In this document: positions 1-11,462 of the stretch, piece by piece
How positions within the stretch are numbered: position 1 is the stretch's first letter
Layout of the letters: each line of letters opens with the position of its first letter
Source: Sesamum alatum
Taxonomy: Eukaryota > Streptophyta > Magnoliopsida > Lamiales > Pedaliaceae
Reading direction: 5' to 3'
Length of the DNA stretch: 64,000 nt
Assembly (NCBI GenBank): GCA_034509735.1
Contig: JACGWO010000010.1
Span: forward strand, 14,645,193 to 14,709,192
Made by a program: the position numbers and the translations under genes
The notes under the pieces: generated by a model
Seen by the model: only the letters and a program-made list of their open reading frames with translations
What the model was told of the DNA's origin: nothing
Database searches by the model: none

Positions 1-424
1 TTTTATTTGTCATCTAACCTCTATATTTTAATCTGTCTAGTGGTCTAACTAATTCTCAGTTATATCTATGCTAGAAAAATTCTCAACGTTAAATCCTTTC
101 ATTATTCATGATTTTTTCTAGTCACATTTCATGTTATATCATTGTGCTATTTTTTTTATCTAGTAAGTGTATTATATTATGAATATAATATAAATAAAAA
201 TAATATGGGTAAATATGTGTAATGTGAAAAGTAATTAATCCGAATAACTATGGATAATGTGAAAGTAATTAATAAGAGTAAATATATATAATGTGAAAAG
301 TAATTAATAGGAATCAATAAGTATATTATTTTATACTTTTATCCTTAGAAAATAATATTACATGGCTAATTTAGTCCAATCAAAAAAAGAAAGAAACCTA
401 AATCCCTATTCATACTTTTTATAT

Positions 425-470
425 AGAATATAGATATAGATATAGATATAGAATAGATATAGATAGATAC
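425..470. repeat. GATATA-type microsatellite
   Basis: Short run of GATATA and GATA units. It directly abuts the left edge of the copia-like coding homology, so the retrotransposon fragment may be cut off here. Confidence 0.7.
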
Positions 471-1008
471 AGAAAGGTTATTTGCCTGATGGGTTGTTCA
501 AAGTTCGAGTTGAATGCAATAAAATTGCAGTTTCTGATTCTATTGTTTTGAATGTCGAATCTACTTCTATATGGCATAGTAGATTAGGTCATTTAAATTT
601 GGTTTCAAGCAAACGCATGATGTATCTGGATTCAATACCTAGTCATGAAATTGAACGAGGTCACAAATGAAAAATTTGTGTAGAAGCTAAACAAGTTAGG
701 AAACCCTATCAATCAGTTGAAAGGGATTCGAAAATAATTGATTTAGTTCACACTGATATTTGTGAGTTCAATGGGATTCTGACTAGGGACCATAAATTTA
801 TTACCTTTATAGATGATTGCAGTAGATACTGTTATGTTTTTCTCATGAGTAATAAAGATGAAGCAGTAGATAAATTTATTTTGTTTAAAAACGAAGCAGA
901 AACCCAAACTGGTAAGAAACTCAAACGGTTAAGGTCTGATAGAGGAGGAGAATATGAGTTGAGTAAGTTTAGTGAATATATTGTCAAAATATATGAAGTG
1001 GTATATTG
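470..1008 (+). pseudogene. Ty1-copia polyprotein fragment: GAG-pre-integrase plus N-terminal half of integrase
   Basis: This is a fragment of a copia-type retrotransposon polyprotein, which would insert reverse-transcribed DNA into the genome. The reading frame shows the GAG-pre-integrase signature (IWHSRLGHLN, about residues 30-40) and then the zinc-binding cysteine region ending in CVEAK. The integrase core follows with its first aspartate in LVHTDICEF, then FIDDCSRYCYVF, then the second aspartate in LRSDRGGEY. The frame is interrupted near position 668 by TGA at the place where the first zinc-finger cysteine (TGT) is expected, a one-base change. Homology stops soon after GGEY, so the catalytic glutamate, reverse transcriptase, RNase H and both LTRs are missing. 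It is a dead fragment. The family call is firm; the lineage within copia is not determined. Confidence 0.85.
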
Positions 1009-1963
1009 AACAATACGTTGATTCGTTCAATATATTAATATAACTGTAAATAAGAAAATAAATTATAATAAACTCACTTAAAGTGAAACGAATACTCACA
1101 CATCTAGTGAGGTTGAACTCATTACATCGAATTAGTTTATGAGACCTCAGCCTTAATCACTGTGTTAAGACATTAACGGTATCACATAGAATATTTTAAT
1201 GAGTCCAAAAGTAAATAAATGTTTTTGAATGATATAGTAGTACCTCTAATATATATAAAATTATACAAAGTTATGTAATAATAATAAGAAATTATATGCA
1301 CATATACATATAATACACTACGAAAAAGAGTATGAAATTTACCTATATTATAAATGAGTAAGCCATAAAAATTATGGCAAATCAATACTATCTACCACAG
1401 TCTAAAAAAATTAATGTAAAAATTTAAATTTTAACAATAGTTAAATAATGTATAACCATATGTCAGCTATGACCAAAATAATACTTGTCATGATTTTTAT
1501 TTACGACTAATGTTTTGGATTTATTTGCAAAAATAATAACTTCCATCACACAACTATGATTAATTAGTATTTATCTAATTTTTTTGAATTTTTTTTATAT
1601 AATAATTAATTATAACAAAAAAAAAATCATATCTTCTGATAATTTATAACTTTTAGGGTAAGTTATATTGATGTCCTTGAGGTTAGGTCTAATTACACAA
1701 ACATCCTTGCATTTTGAAAATTATAAATACATCCCTTGAGGTTGTACTTGTAATTAAAAGTACACTCTCTATATTCAATGACAAAACTTTACAAAAGCCC
1801 ATTGTGTACATTGTACTAACACCTACTCAAAAGATGTACCTATAATTTTATAAAAATCAAGAAACGTTTGTGTAATTACACCTAATCTTATGGGATGTCT
1901 ATGTAAATTATCCTAATTTTTGTAATATTTTGGAAAAGAGATTTGATATAATTTGATGTGTCA
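1009..1963. other. AT-rich intergenic DNA without genes
   Basis: No coding homology is seen on either strand. The only structure recognised is a short foldback-like repeat at about 1656-1914. Confidence 0.6.
1656..1914. repeat. Short foldback element related to the TAATTACAC family
   Basis: Left end GGGTAAGTTATATTGATGTC and right end reading inward as AGGATAATTTACATAGACAT form an imperfect inverted pair. Inside are phrases such as CCTTGAGGTT and TAATTACACCTAA, also found in the longer foldback copies at 19951, 36363, 37006 and 48508. It has no coding capacity. Target duplication unclear. Confidence 0.5.
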
Positions 1964-1984
1964 ATTCACTAAAAAAAAAAAAAA

Positions 1985-2690
1985 AAAAGTGGGAATAGGG
2001 ACGGTAAGCGGAATAATTTTTTTATTATTTGAAATGGTAAATACTTCAATTGAACCTTTTGGACTGCAATTAGGAACGATTGAGGAACGAGAGGCTATTC
2101 GTGACAATATGAGGCGATCCTAATTATTAGGAACGGTACCAAGATACCGTTCCTTTTTGGGAACGGTCTTTGGCACCATTTGGTTCGACCGTTCCTCATT
2201 ACCTTTGTACGTATAATTTTAATTTTTTTTGCATTTGGAATACTTTATAAACATTAGGAATGGTAGCTTCGAAAGTAGATCGCGCAATTAGGAATGGTCT
2301 TTAGAACTTTTTTTGGAATAGTCCGCTTATGTTGTAGATAAAACTTAGCATGATGTCTGGAATACATATAGGAACGGTTATTTGTAGAGATTAGAACCAG
2401 TAACTGGAATATATTTTGTCTCGACCCTTAGGAACGGTTTTTGCACTCTAACTTTTGAATACAATTTGGACCAGTTTTTGGTATTGTCTTTAGAACGAAA
2501 GCCTAACCACGAAAAGATTGATTTTGGAATACAATTAGGCACGGTAGGTTTCGTCATTAGGAACGGTTGACGTGTATAGTTGAAATAGTTATTTCACCGG
2601 CTTTGAGAACGGTAAGTCTTTGAAAAAGTCAAATATAGGAACAGTACATTGCGCTGATTAATCGTCTAAAGTACCATTCCTAAATAATGA
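1985..2690. repeat. Left subterminal repeat zone of CACTA element 1
   Basis: Many copies of GGAACGGT or near variants in both orientations over 700 bp. In En/Spm such subterminal repeats bind the element-encoded TNPA-type protein. A similar zone occupies 29330-30030 at the matching end of element 2, in reverse orientation. Confidence 0.85.
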
Positions 2691-2869
2691 ATTATTTATT
2701 TTTCTATATTAATAGCTTTTATCATTTAAATATAAATTAAATTAATAATAATATTTTGATTATATAATTAATATATAAATATGAAAAATGCATAATTTAG
2801 AAATAAAAATTATATTAATACGAATATTATCCGATTTGATTACAAAAAATAAAAAAAAAAATACATAAT

Positions 2870-4420
2870 TTACTTCTCGTCCCCATCGGCCTCGTCCATC
2901 TCGTTAATGTCTGGACGGGTGGGGTCTCTAGGAGGCCGTGACGGGCCGGCGCCGGAGCGACTGGTCTGCATGTCCTTCACCATGCCCATCAGGTCCGCCA
3001 TCATCTCCTCGAGGTGGCCCAACTGACCCTCCATGTTTGACGAAGGCGCTGGCTCTAGCGCGGGCGCCGGCGGTGGTGATGGCGAGGTAACGGTTTGGCT
3101 GAGACCCAGGGCCTCAAAACCAAGAGCAAATACCCAGCCCTTGTTCTTGCCCCCGACGCAAGTGAGCCACATCTGCTGCTCGGTCTGCGCCACCGAGCCC
3201 TCTGATTCGGAAGCAGTATCCTCAGGGGCCTGAGACTGATGATCCTCCATCATCTTCTGGAACATCTCCTGCAAAAATAATTACAATAAATTAGAAAATT
3301 TTAAAATATTTAAAAAAATAAAGTAGAATGTATTAATTACAACTTACCGCCACCTCCGCTGCCCTCGACCCGCTCTAGCCGCTGTCGGCCTTCTTCTTGT
3401 AACATTTGGAGAATAACTCCATCTGCTTCACTGGCCGGCCGAGCTGCTCCTCCTATAAAAAGAAATGGGAAACAGTTATTACAATTTTAATTTAATAGTA
3501 ATAAATAATTGAAATAACATTAGATATCTTACCATTTTCCACTTGTGCATACCGACGGAGACAGATCCCCCGCGGTACACAGTAGTGGATGCGGCTGGGT
3601 TGGCGTTTCGGTTCGCCTTGTTCTTCTCGCACTCCTGCTTGAACTCCGGGGAATCCCAGTACAGGAGGAGATGGCGCCAGACCTCGTTCGCCAGCCATAG
3701 AGGCTTCTGCAGGGACTGTCTGACGAGGAGGAACTTGTTCCTCAAGAACTTCCCCACCCAAACATGGAAGATCTTGAACATTGACTCGTCGTCGGCTTCC
3801 CACCAGTACGTCATCTGTATTAAAAAAAATATATAAATATATATTAACTTAGATTGTTAAAATATTTAAAAACAAAAATTAATATCCGTTACCTTCAAAC
3901 CCTCAAACCAGAAATGCTAGTGCTCTAGCGGCACCTTGTGCAAACTGCCCCAAGGATAGGGATAGTGTCCTCGCACGACCGCTTACATGCGCTCGTGGAT
4001 CTTCGGATCACGAGTGAAATTACAAAATAATTAGTATGACATAAAAATATTAATTTAAATTACAAAAAAAAATTTAAAAATATAAATATACCTCCCATCG
4101 GCGAGTGTGATGTACTGGTGTGCGGATGGTGGTGGGAGTGGTGGGGCCGATGGGGGTGGTGGTGGTGGGGCAACCCATGGACGGGCCAGATCGACTGCTG
4201 GTGCAGTAGTGGATGGTCCGGGCTACTGATCCGGCGCAGGTGGTGCGGGTGCCTGCTCTGCCGGTGGTGGTGGTGGTGGTGGTGGTCGGGACACTGCTTC
4301 CCCATCCTGGGAAGCAACACCGGCTAGCGCTACAGCCGGTTCGCCGCGACCGCGACCGCGGCCACGACCACGACCACGACCACATCCACCTCCTCGAGGT
4401 GGAAAATCCCGACCAGACAT
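2870..4420 (-). pseudogene. Second gene of CACTA element 1 (Ptta/En/Spm plant transposase family, PF03004-like)
   Basis: Plays the role of the En/Spm accessory protein that probably binds transposon DNA. Exons were set by comparison with element 2. The first begins at the ATG at 4420 (MSGRDFPPRGGG), followed by an arginine-glycine run and a proline-rich stretch. Then come a short exon with a KIHER...VVRGHYPYPWGS region (about 3898-4018), one starting MTYWWEADDESMFKIFHVWV (about 3533-3814), one with QLGRPVKQMELF (about 3350-3452), and a last exon (2870-3270) with MWLTCVGGKNKGWVF and an acidic tail. Damage includes an in-frame TAG after APPAPDQ near 4223 and a TAA at the tyrosine codon of the ERMYAVV segment. 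Several overlapping frames here reflect low-complexity GC-rich DNA and are not separate genes. Confidence 0.8.
4118..4390 (-). repeat. Coding microsatellites: GGT run and GGTCGT-type hexamers
   Basis: About eight GGT triplets at 4260-4287 (polyproline on the minus strand) and hexamer repeats at about 4340-4385 that encode alternating glycine and arginine. Both lie in the first exon of the second CACTA gene and account for its RG-rich and P-rich segments. Confidence 0.8.
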
Positions 4421-4587
4421 TATCTAAAAAATACATGTAAGTATCAATTTATTTCAATAATGAAAATTTTTCTAATTTATTCTAATATATATGCAAACTA
4501 AATTCTAAAACTGTATATATTTATACTAAATACCATAATTTTACCCTAAAATTGCACTAAATCCTTCAAATTATCACATTTTTAAAT

Positions 4588-4935
4588 ATCATATTTATTA
4601 AAAAATTCAAATTTTCAGATTTTTAAAAAATTCAAATTTCCAGATTTTTAAAAGATTCAAAATTTCCAGAATTTTAAAAAAATTTAAATTTCCAAAATTT
4701 TAAAAAAATTCAAATTTCCAGATTTTTAAAAAAATTCAAAATTCCAGATTTTTAAAAAATTCAAATTTCCCGATTTTGGAAAAATTTCAAATTTTCAGAA
4801 TTTTAAAAAATTCAAATTTTCAGATTTTTAAAAATTAAAATTCCAGATTTTTAAAAAATTCAAAAATTGAGATTTTTTATATAAAATTCAAATTTCCCGA
4901 TTTTAAAAAAAATTTAAATTTTCCGATTTTTAAAA
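4588..4935. repeat. AT-rich minisatellite, unit about 25 bp, element 1
   Basis: About 14 degenerate tandem copies of a unit like AAAAAATTCAAATTTCCAG plus ATTTTT. It lies upstream of the ATG of the second gene, probably in a 5' UTR intron. The matching array in element 2 is at about 27040-27485, so it belongs to the family. Confidence 0.8.
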
Positions 4936-5519
4936 AAAAATATTGAAAAATTACATAATTTTTTTTAAAAATTACAGAATTTACATTCTGGTTTTTTTAG
5001 AAAAATTACACAACTTACATTTTGTTCCCGAAAATTAAAGAAAAATACAGAAAAAATTTAAACATTACACAATTTACAGTTTTTATGTTGAAGAAAATTA
5101 CTTAATTTACAGATCTTTTTTTCAGATAATTAAAAAAAAACAAAAATTGCAGAAATTAACATTTACATAATTTCCGACAATTACAGAAATTCCAAAGATT
5201 ACAATAAATTAGCCGTAAAAAATGGCAGAAAATTAAAAACATATTATAGAAATTCCATCCTATATTAATGTGAATGTAACATTAAATTACACATAAATTG
5301 CAGAAAATTCACAAATTTACCACACAATTACAGAAATTACAAAAAATGAATACTAATTCCAATAAACAATAATTTCAAAATACATTTTCAACAAAATTAC
5401 AACATGCTCAAGAATTTAAGAAACTGCAACAAGAAATTACATAAATTGCAACAATAATTTCTACAAAAACCAACCCCAACATCAATCTTTAGAAATGCAA
5501 CAATATGAAAAAAAAAAAT

Positions 5520-5900
5520 TAAAAATAGAAGCTATTTTCCTACTTGAGTGGTGGTGGCGGACAGTGGTGTTGGTGGGCGGACGACGAAGGTGGCGGCGGT
5601 GGACAGTGGAGGCGGGAGAGAGAGAGGTGATGGCGGACGGTGGACAGTGGAGGCGGTACTCCGAGAGAAACGATGGATGATGGAGGTGAGGACGGCAGAT
5701 GGCGGCGGCGGAGGTTGATCAGTGCGGCGGTGGTGGTTGGTGGAGGTGAAGACTGTGGCGTGTGGAGGTGGATGGTGGAGGTGACGACTGCGGCGGGGGG
5801 TTGATGGTGGATGGAGGCTGAGAGAGAGAGATTGAGTGTGAGGGGGAGATTGAGAGGCAGAAAAATGAGAGAAATTTGCCAAGGGTTTTTTTTTATATAA
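5520..5900 (-). promoter_or_regulatory. Promoter and leader of the second CACTA gene, element 1
   Basis: Reading on the minus strand, a TATA-like box (TTATATAA, 5893-5900) is followed by a CT-rich and GC-rich leader (about 5880 down to 5530) and then AT-rich probable intron. A divergent inverted pair of the ACCGTTCC motif (about 5907-5937) lies directly upstream of the TATA box. Element 2 repeats this layout at 26100-26400. The long open frame here has low-complexity residues and is not conserved between the copies, so I do not call it a protein. Confidence 0.55.
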
Positions 5901-6259
5901 GATTTTGGAACGGTCGTATTTGGTAAAGACCGTTCCTACGACCAGTCCAAACGACAAAAACGACGTTGTTTTGATGTTAATACGACGTTGTTTTAATATA
6001 TTGTACTCATGTTGACCTAAATTGGAACGGACCGTTAATTGTAGTACCGTTCCCATTACCGTTCCCAGAAAAGATCGTTCCTGAATTACTGTGTACCGTC
6101 CTATAGCAATTCCAAATATTTAGTATTAACAATTGCACTAATAGGAATGGTCACTTAATAGAACAAGTGTTCCCAACCCCGTTCCTATTGTAAGAAACGA
6201 TGTCGTTTTTAGACATGCATTTAGGTACCGTTCCTATTTTCATATATAACCGTTCCTAT

Positions 6260-6780
6260 ATGTATTGCAATTATTTTTTTTATCTTCTCAGATAATAAAT
6301 ATAAATTAAGAAAAACACGTTCTGAACACTTATTTTATTAAATAAACATATACAATTGGATGTTTAAAGATTTAAAAAATTTATAATAATTTTCCAAAAA
6401 ATAGACACACGTTCACAATATGAAGTATATTTGTAAATTTATGTTTGTTAGTATTTCACAGATGTAACTAGCATCCTATATTGTTGTACTGCACGGCATA
6501 CTCAGACGGTCAAAATTCCAATCAGACCGTTAGATATGATATAACACACAAAAGAATACATTATATGTTGTTTTAAAATATTTCGGTGTGCGGATCTCGA
6601 GTTATCGTATCCGGTCAGTATTCATTGTAACAAAAATAGATGCATCCTTAAATCCGGGTTACTGATTGGAAATCCGACCGTTGGACATCAATTCATATCC
6701 ATAACCTTGTATGTGTTAAAAAATGGTGTCGATCCGGCTGGCGGATGTTGAGATATCAGACAAATTGGTTGAAGTTGTAA
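6260..6780. other. Conserved noncoding block of CACTA elements 1 and 2
   Basis: AT-rich segment containing phrases such as TCCGACCGTTGGACATCAAT and GCGGATGTTGAGATATC. The same block occurs inverted at about 25270-25680 in element 2, so it belongs to the transposon. No open frame or known function is seen. Confidence 0.6.
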
Positions 6781-6978
6781 TACAAGGAACGGTTACCTAA
6801 TAGAAACACTGTTCCCAATACCGTTCCTACTATAAAAGAACAATGTCGTTTTAATACACTCACGTAGTTACCGTTCCTATTAAAATCTGGAACGGTCATG
6901 TGTAAACGTACTGTTCCAATAGTTGAATTTCCCACCAATTTTTCATTGGGCGCCAAAACGAAATATTGGGCTACAGTT

Positions 6979-7570
6979 TGGAACGGTCGTAGGTTTTCAC
7001 CTACCGTTCCTAATTCAAATTTCCCACATTTTTTTTAATTAGCCGCCATATTTGAAATATTGTACCTCAAATAGGAACGGTAAGTATAAATTTGGACCGT
7101 TCCTAATTCAAATTTCCCTCATTTTTTTTTAATTAGCCGCCATATTTGAAATATTGTACCTCAAATAGGAACGGTAAGTATAAATTTGTACCATTCCTAA
7201 TTCAAATTTCCCTCATTTTTTTTAATTAGCCGCCATATTTGAAATATTGTACCTCAAATAGGAACGGTAAGTATAAATTTGGACCGTTCCTAATTCAAAT
7301 TTCCCTCATTTTTTTAATTACCCGCCATATTTGAAATATTGTACCCCAAATAGGAACGGTAAGTATAAATTTGTATCGTTTCTAATTCAAAGTTCCCTCA
7401 TTTTTTTTAATTAGCCGCCATATTTGAAATATTGTACCTCAAATAGGAATGGTAAGTATAAATTTGGACCGTTCCTAATTCAAATTTTCCTCATTTTTCT
7501 TAATTAGCCGCCATATTTGAAATATTGTACCTCAAATAGGAACGATAAGTATAAATTTGGACCGTCATAT
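6979..7570. repeat. Tandem array, unit about 93 bp, element 1
   Basis: About six copies of a 92-95-bp unit, with starts near 7073, 7168, 7260, 7352, 7446 and 7538 and a more diverged first unit near 6979. Each unit contains an inverted motif pair (GGAACGGTAAG ... GGACCGTTCC) and the string AGCCGCCATATTTGAAATA. It lies between the 3' end of the transposase gene and the promoter of the second gene. Element 2 has about four more-diverged units at 24680-25080. Confidence 0.85.
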
Positions 7571-7679
7571 TTGAAATATTGTACCTCAAATAGCAACTGT
7601 CCTGATAATCGAAATACATCTATCAAATACAATTTTAATAATAACTGTGATAAAAAATTACAGAATTTTTTTGAAAAAT

Positions 7680-10600
7680 TCAAAAAGTCTCTTCATCGGA
7701 CTCAGCCTCGTCAAAGCTATCTTCATCTTCATCTTCGGATTCACTGTCTGGCGAGCGCGATGGCTCTGCTCCATGATCAACGACCAATTGTATTCCCGTT
7801 GGGTCATGCAGTTCAAATGTTTGGTTATCTATTACAACATCTGGATTAGGTACGACTTCATCCATCTGATAGGCGACCTTGGTCCATCGTGAGTCATCGA
7901 TAACATAGAAGTCAGAATGTGCATGTTCGGAATTAGTGGGTAACTTAGCTGAATTATCTCTTCCAAAATTCCGTAGAAGTCAAAATCCGTGTCTGTATAT
8001 GATGAGCTTTTGACCCAAACACCACAATTCATTGTTGACTTCCCGACATTGTGACGTTCAGTGTGGAAATTGAAGCCATTGACGAAGTAAGATAGGTATG
8101 TCGTGACTTCTGCTCTTGGCCCCCAATAATGCAACTTCAACAAATCCTCGTTTGTGTGATTCAATTCGGGTTTCACTTGCAATTAATGATATATATAGCA
8201 ATTGAAATAATTGATTACAAATTCGTGAGCATATCGCATTAATTACAACAAATTGATGATACTTACACGAGCCTTGAACCAATCCTTGAATTATGTCACC
8301 ACTAGTTGATCAATTATCGGGTCCTCCGAATTGTGTTGCTCGAATAGTTCATTCAGGAATGACCTGTTATAGTAAAACTGATAGTTATAAATATACATGT
8401 AATTAAAATTGAAATGATTCGTACAAGATAATTACGTTTGTATAAGACACTTACTCGTAGTACGGTGCAACTACTTCACAACTACACAAGACGTATGTCT
8501 CGATAGCATGAAGATCCTCCCCGCTCAACCATCTCTTCTTCGAGGCTCCACTTGCTCGGCCTGGGTAATTGAAAATGGACCGAACAATTCGATCGTCGTT
8601 GCTTGTGAGATCATCGTTCCGACCGGGTCTGTTTCGCTTGCATAGAATGTGCGGTTCGAAGTAGTGCGAGGAGAAAAGTCCGATTTCTTCGACAATATAA
8701 GCCTCTACAATTGACGCCTCGATGTGTGCTTTGTTTTTCACCCTTTTATTCAAATCGCGTAGGAATCTATTCATATGACAATTTATTAAAATGCAAATAA
8801 TAAGTATATATTTAACAGTATTAATTATTTAATTACCTTTCAAATGGGTACATCCACCGGTATTGCACGGGCCCCCCAACGCGCGCCCCATATGGAAGGT
8901 GAACAATTAGATGCTCCATTGAGTTGAAAAAGGAAGGAGGAAAAATTTTCTTGAGGTTGCACATGATGACGGCTACACTATCTTCCAATTCTTTTACCTT
9001 GGCCACATTTAGTGTTATTGAGCATAGGATCTGGAATATAAGGCTGACTTCCGTCAAGGACCCCCACACGTGCTCTGGAAGCATTTCACGGAAAGCAACT
9101 GGAATCAATTTCTGCATGAAAATATGACAATCATGGCTCTTCATGGCGTGCATCCTCAACTCCTTCAGGTCGACGCAACGGGTCAAGTTAGAGGCATACC
9201 CATCAGGAAACCTAAGACAACGAATCCATTCATATGTCTTCTTCTTTTGCTCCTTTTTCAGTGTATATACCGCCTTGGGTATCACGTTCGGTCTCTTTTC
9301 GTCCACCTCAAGCTCCGGCCGATTACATATGATCTTCAGATCCTTCCGTGCATTCAGATTGTCCTTTGTTTTTCCCTTGATGTCTATCACAGTATTGAAT
9401 ATATTATCGAACACATTCTTCTCAATATGCATGACATAAAGATTATGTCGTATCAGATGCGCCCCCAGTATTCAAGCTCCCAGAATATGCTTTTCTTTGT
9501 CCATTTATGGTCGACACCGTAGCCTTCTGGTTCACTCAACGGTTGTTTGACAACAACACTAAATGCGTCGACACGGGTTCGGATTTGTTCTTTAGTCAGC
9601 CTCGGACGTGCAACCTTCCTCTCCATTCGGTTTTTAGTGAAGGCTTTCTTGTTCCTGCGATAAGGATGACCTGGTGGTAGGAATTGCCTGTGGCAGTCAA
9701 AATAGCATGCCTTCCGACCGTGCTGTAAATAGAATGCCCGTGTGTCTTCCATACAAACTGGACACCCCATAACATCGGCGGTACTCGATCCAGACGCCAT
9801 ACTATAAGCAGGAAGGTCGTTCACTGTCCACATCAATGCGGCATGCATCATGAATGCCTGGTTTGTCGCAGTATCGTGCGTACGTACACCCACATGCCAT
9901 AAATTCTGCAACTCCTCGATCAACGGCTCCAAGTAGACATCGATAAGACGTTTGGGATTCGATGGGCCAGGGATCACCATCGTTAGGAACATATACTCAG
10001 ACTTCATGCACATTCCAGGTGGGAGATTGTACGATGTAAGTATCACGGGCCAACATGAGTAAGTTTTACCATACTGACCATGTGGTGCAAATCCATCCGT
10101 GCACAACCCAAGTCTAACATTCCTCAGTTTAGCTGCAAAATCAGGATACGTCCGGTCAAAATGCTTCCAAGCCTCTACATCGGACGAATGACACATGGAT
10201 CCTTCCTTCGTCTCATGGCTCGCATGCCAAGTCATATGCTCTGCTGTGACCTCCGACGCATACAACCTCTGCAGTCAAGGGGTAACGGTAGATACTTAAG
10301 AATGGCATACGGGGACTTCTTGCGTTTAGGATTTCTGTCCCTCGTGGGCTTGTACCTAGCGTCTCCACAAAACTTGCAATATTCCAAATCAATATTGTCC
10401 TTCCAGTACAACATGCAACCGTTTTTGCAAGCATCAATCTTCTAAACTGGTGAACCCAATTCTCTTATCAATTTCTTCGTATTGTAATAATCGGCGGGAA
10501 AAGTGTGGTCGCGGGGCATTACAGTATCAGCCCACTGGCATAACCGATCATATGTATGCTCGGAAAAATCCCCTTCGGCCTTGATATTCACCAAAGAGGC

Positions 10601-11198
10601 AATTGACGCCAACTGAGAGGTGGTGCAGCCATTCCACAAAGGTTGGTCCGTAGCATGAAGTACATCAAAAAAATAGTCTGACAAGCCAGACACATAATCA
10701 TAGGGCCCCGAATCGTAATATGAACTAGGACCCACATCAGATGGACAATACCGAGTACCATCATCAGTCGGTCCCTCCTGGTTGTACGAAACCAGAATGA
10801 CGGCCCTGCGGCATCGAATACCATCCTCTGCGCCCAATCCATCTAAGCCGCATCATCCCAATGCAAACTACCCTCCTCTTGAACGGGTGGCGTTTGCTGC
10901 TGCTGCACAGGGGGCGCTATCAATGCTTCAAAGTATTCCTGCAGCCTCTCCTCACCATGCGGAGTCCAATTGTAATACTCTGGCATAAGCCCTTTCATAC
11001 ACAAATCAAATTTTACCTCGTCTGGTGTTTTGAACCGTTCGTTTTTGCACTTCCGGCAGGGACACTTAATCTTGTCCCCGTCCATATATGCACGTCAGAC
11101 TGGGCTCATTCTAAAAATGTTGTAACACCATCCTCAAACTCCGGCGTCACACCTAGGACGTCTCGATGATACATCCATTTCCTCAACTGTCTTAACAT
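7680..11198 (-). pseudogene. TNP2-type CACTA transposase, element 1 (broken)
   Basis: Remnant of the DNA transposase that cuts and rejoins element ends. From the start (MLRQLRKWMYHRD, ATG at 11198) come a Transposase-associated region with a cysteine cluster CPCRKCKN (about 11050), a linker with PYDYVSGLSDYFF, and the Transposase_21 core (10265 to about 9450) with LCTDGFAPHGQ and MGCPVCMEDTRAFYLQHGRK. The MHIEKNVFDNIFNT block starts at 9432, DUF4218 with IFPPSFFNSMEHLIVHLPYG follows, and a DUF4216 stub with HYWGPRAEVTTYLSYFVNGF is at 7832-8182. The last exon ends with an acidic tail at 7680. Breaks include TGA in the first exon, TAG at about 10843 and 10440, TGA at about 10270, TAA at the QFKDW glutamine codon near 8295, a one-base loss near 9460, other frameshifts, and a deletion inside DUF4216. 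The normally conserved NLDVMHIEKN reads NLYVMHIEKN. Confidence 0.9.
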
Positions 11199-11436
11199 GA
11201 TTGGTCCTATGTATAATTCACAACAACAATTAAATGACGAGAGTAATTATATATATATATGCAAAAAATAACAAAATTTTGCATACTTACCTGAGCAAAA
11301 CACCTACAATATCAATGCAAAATTCGCGCTCGGTAATTGATATGTTCGATTTTCCGTATAAAGAATCAAGGGGGGGAGTTACAAATACAAAATGAGTTGA
11401 AGAGTAAGTATAAGAACAATGACAAAGAAGGGGGAC

Positions 11437-11462
11437 ATATATATAGAAAACATTGGAACGGT
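11437..11462 (-). promoter_or_regulatory. TATA-like box and adjacent motif for the element 1 transposase
   Basis: On the minus strand, ACCGTTCC (11455-11462) is followed about 9 bp later by ATATATATA (11437-11445), then roughly 240 bp of leader before the transposase ATG at 11198. The subterminal motif therefore lies directly upstream of the presumed promoter. Confidence 0.5.

Noticed and set aside
5532..6056. 174-codon open frame on the minus strand in element 1
   Set aside because: Residues are low-complexity (P, T, S and H runs), the frame crosses the TATA-like box and motif repeats, and the counterpart region of element 2 does not preserve it. Treated as leader DNA.
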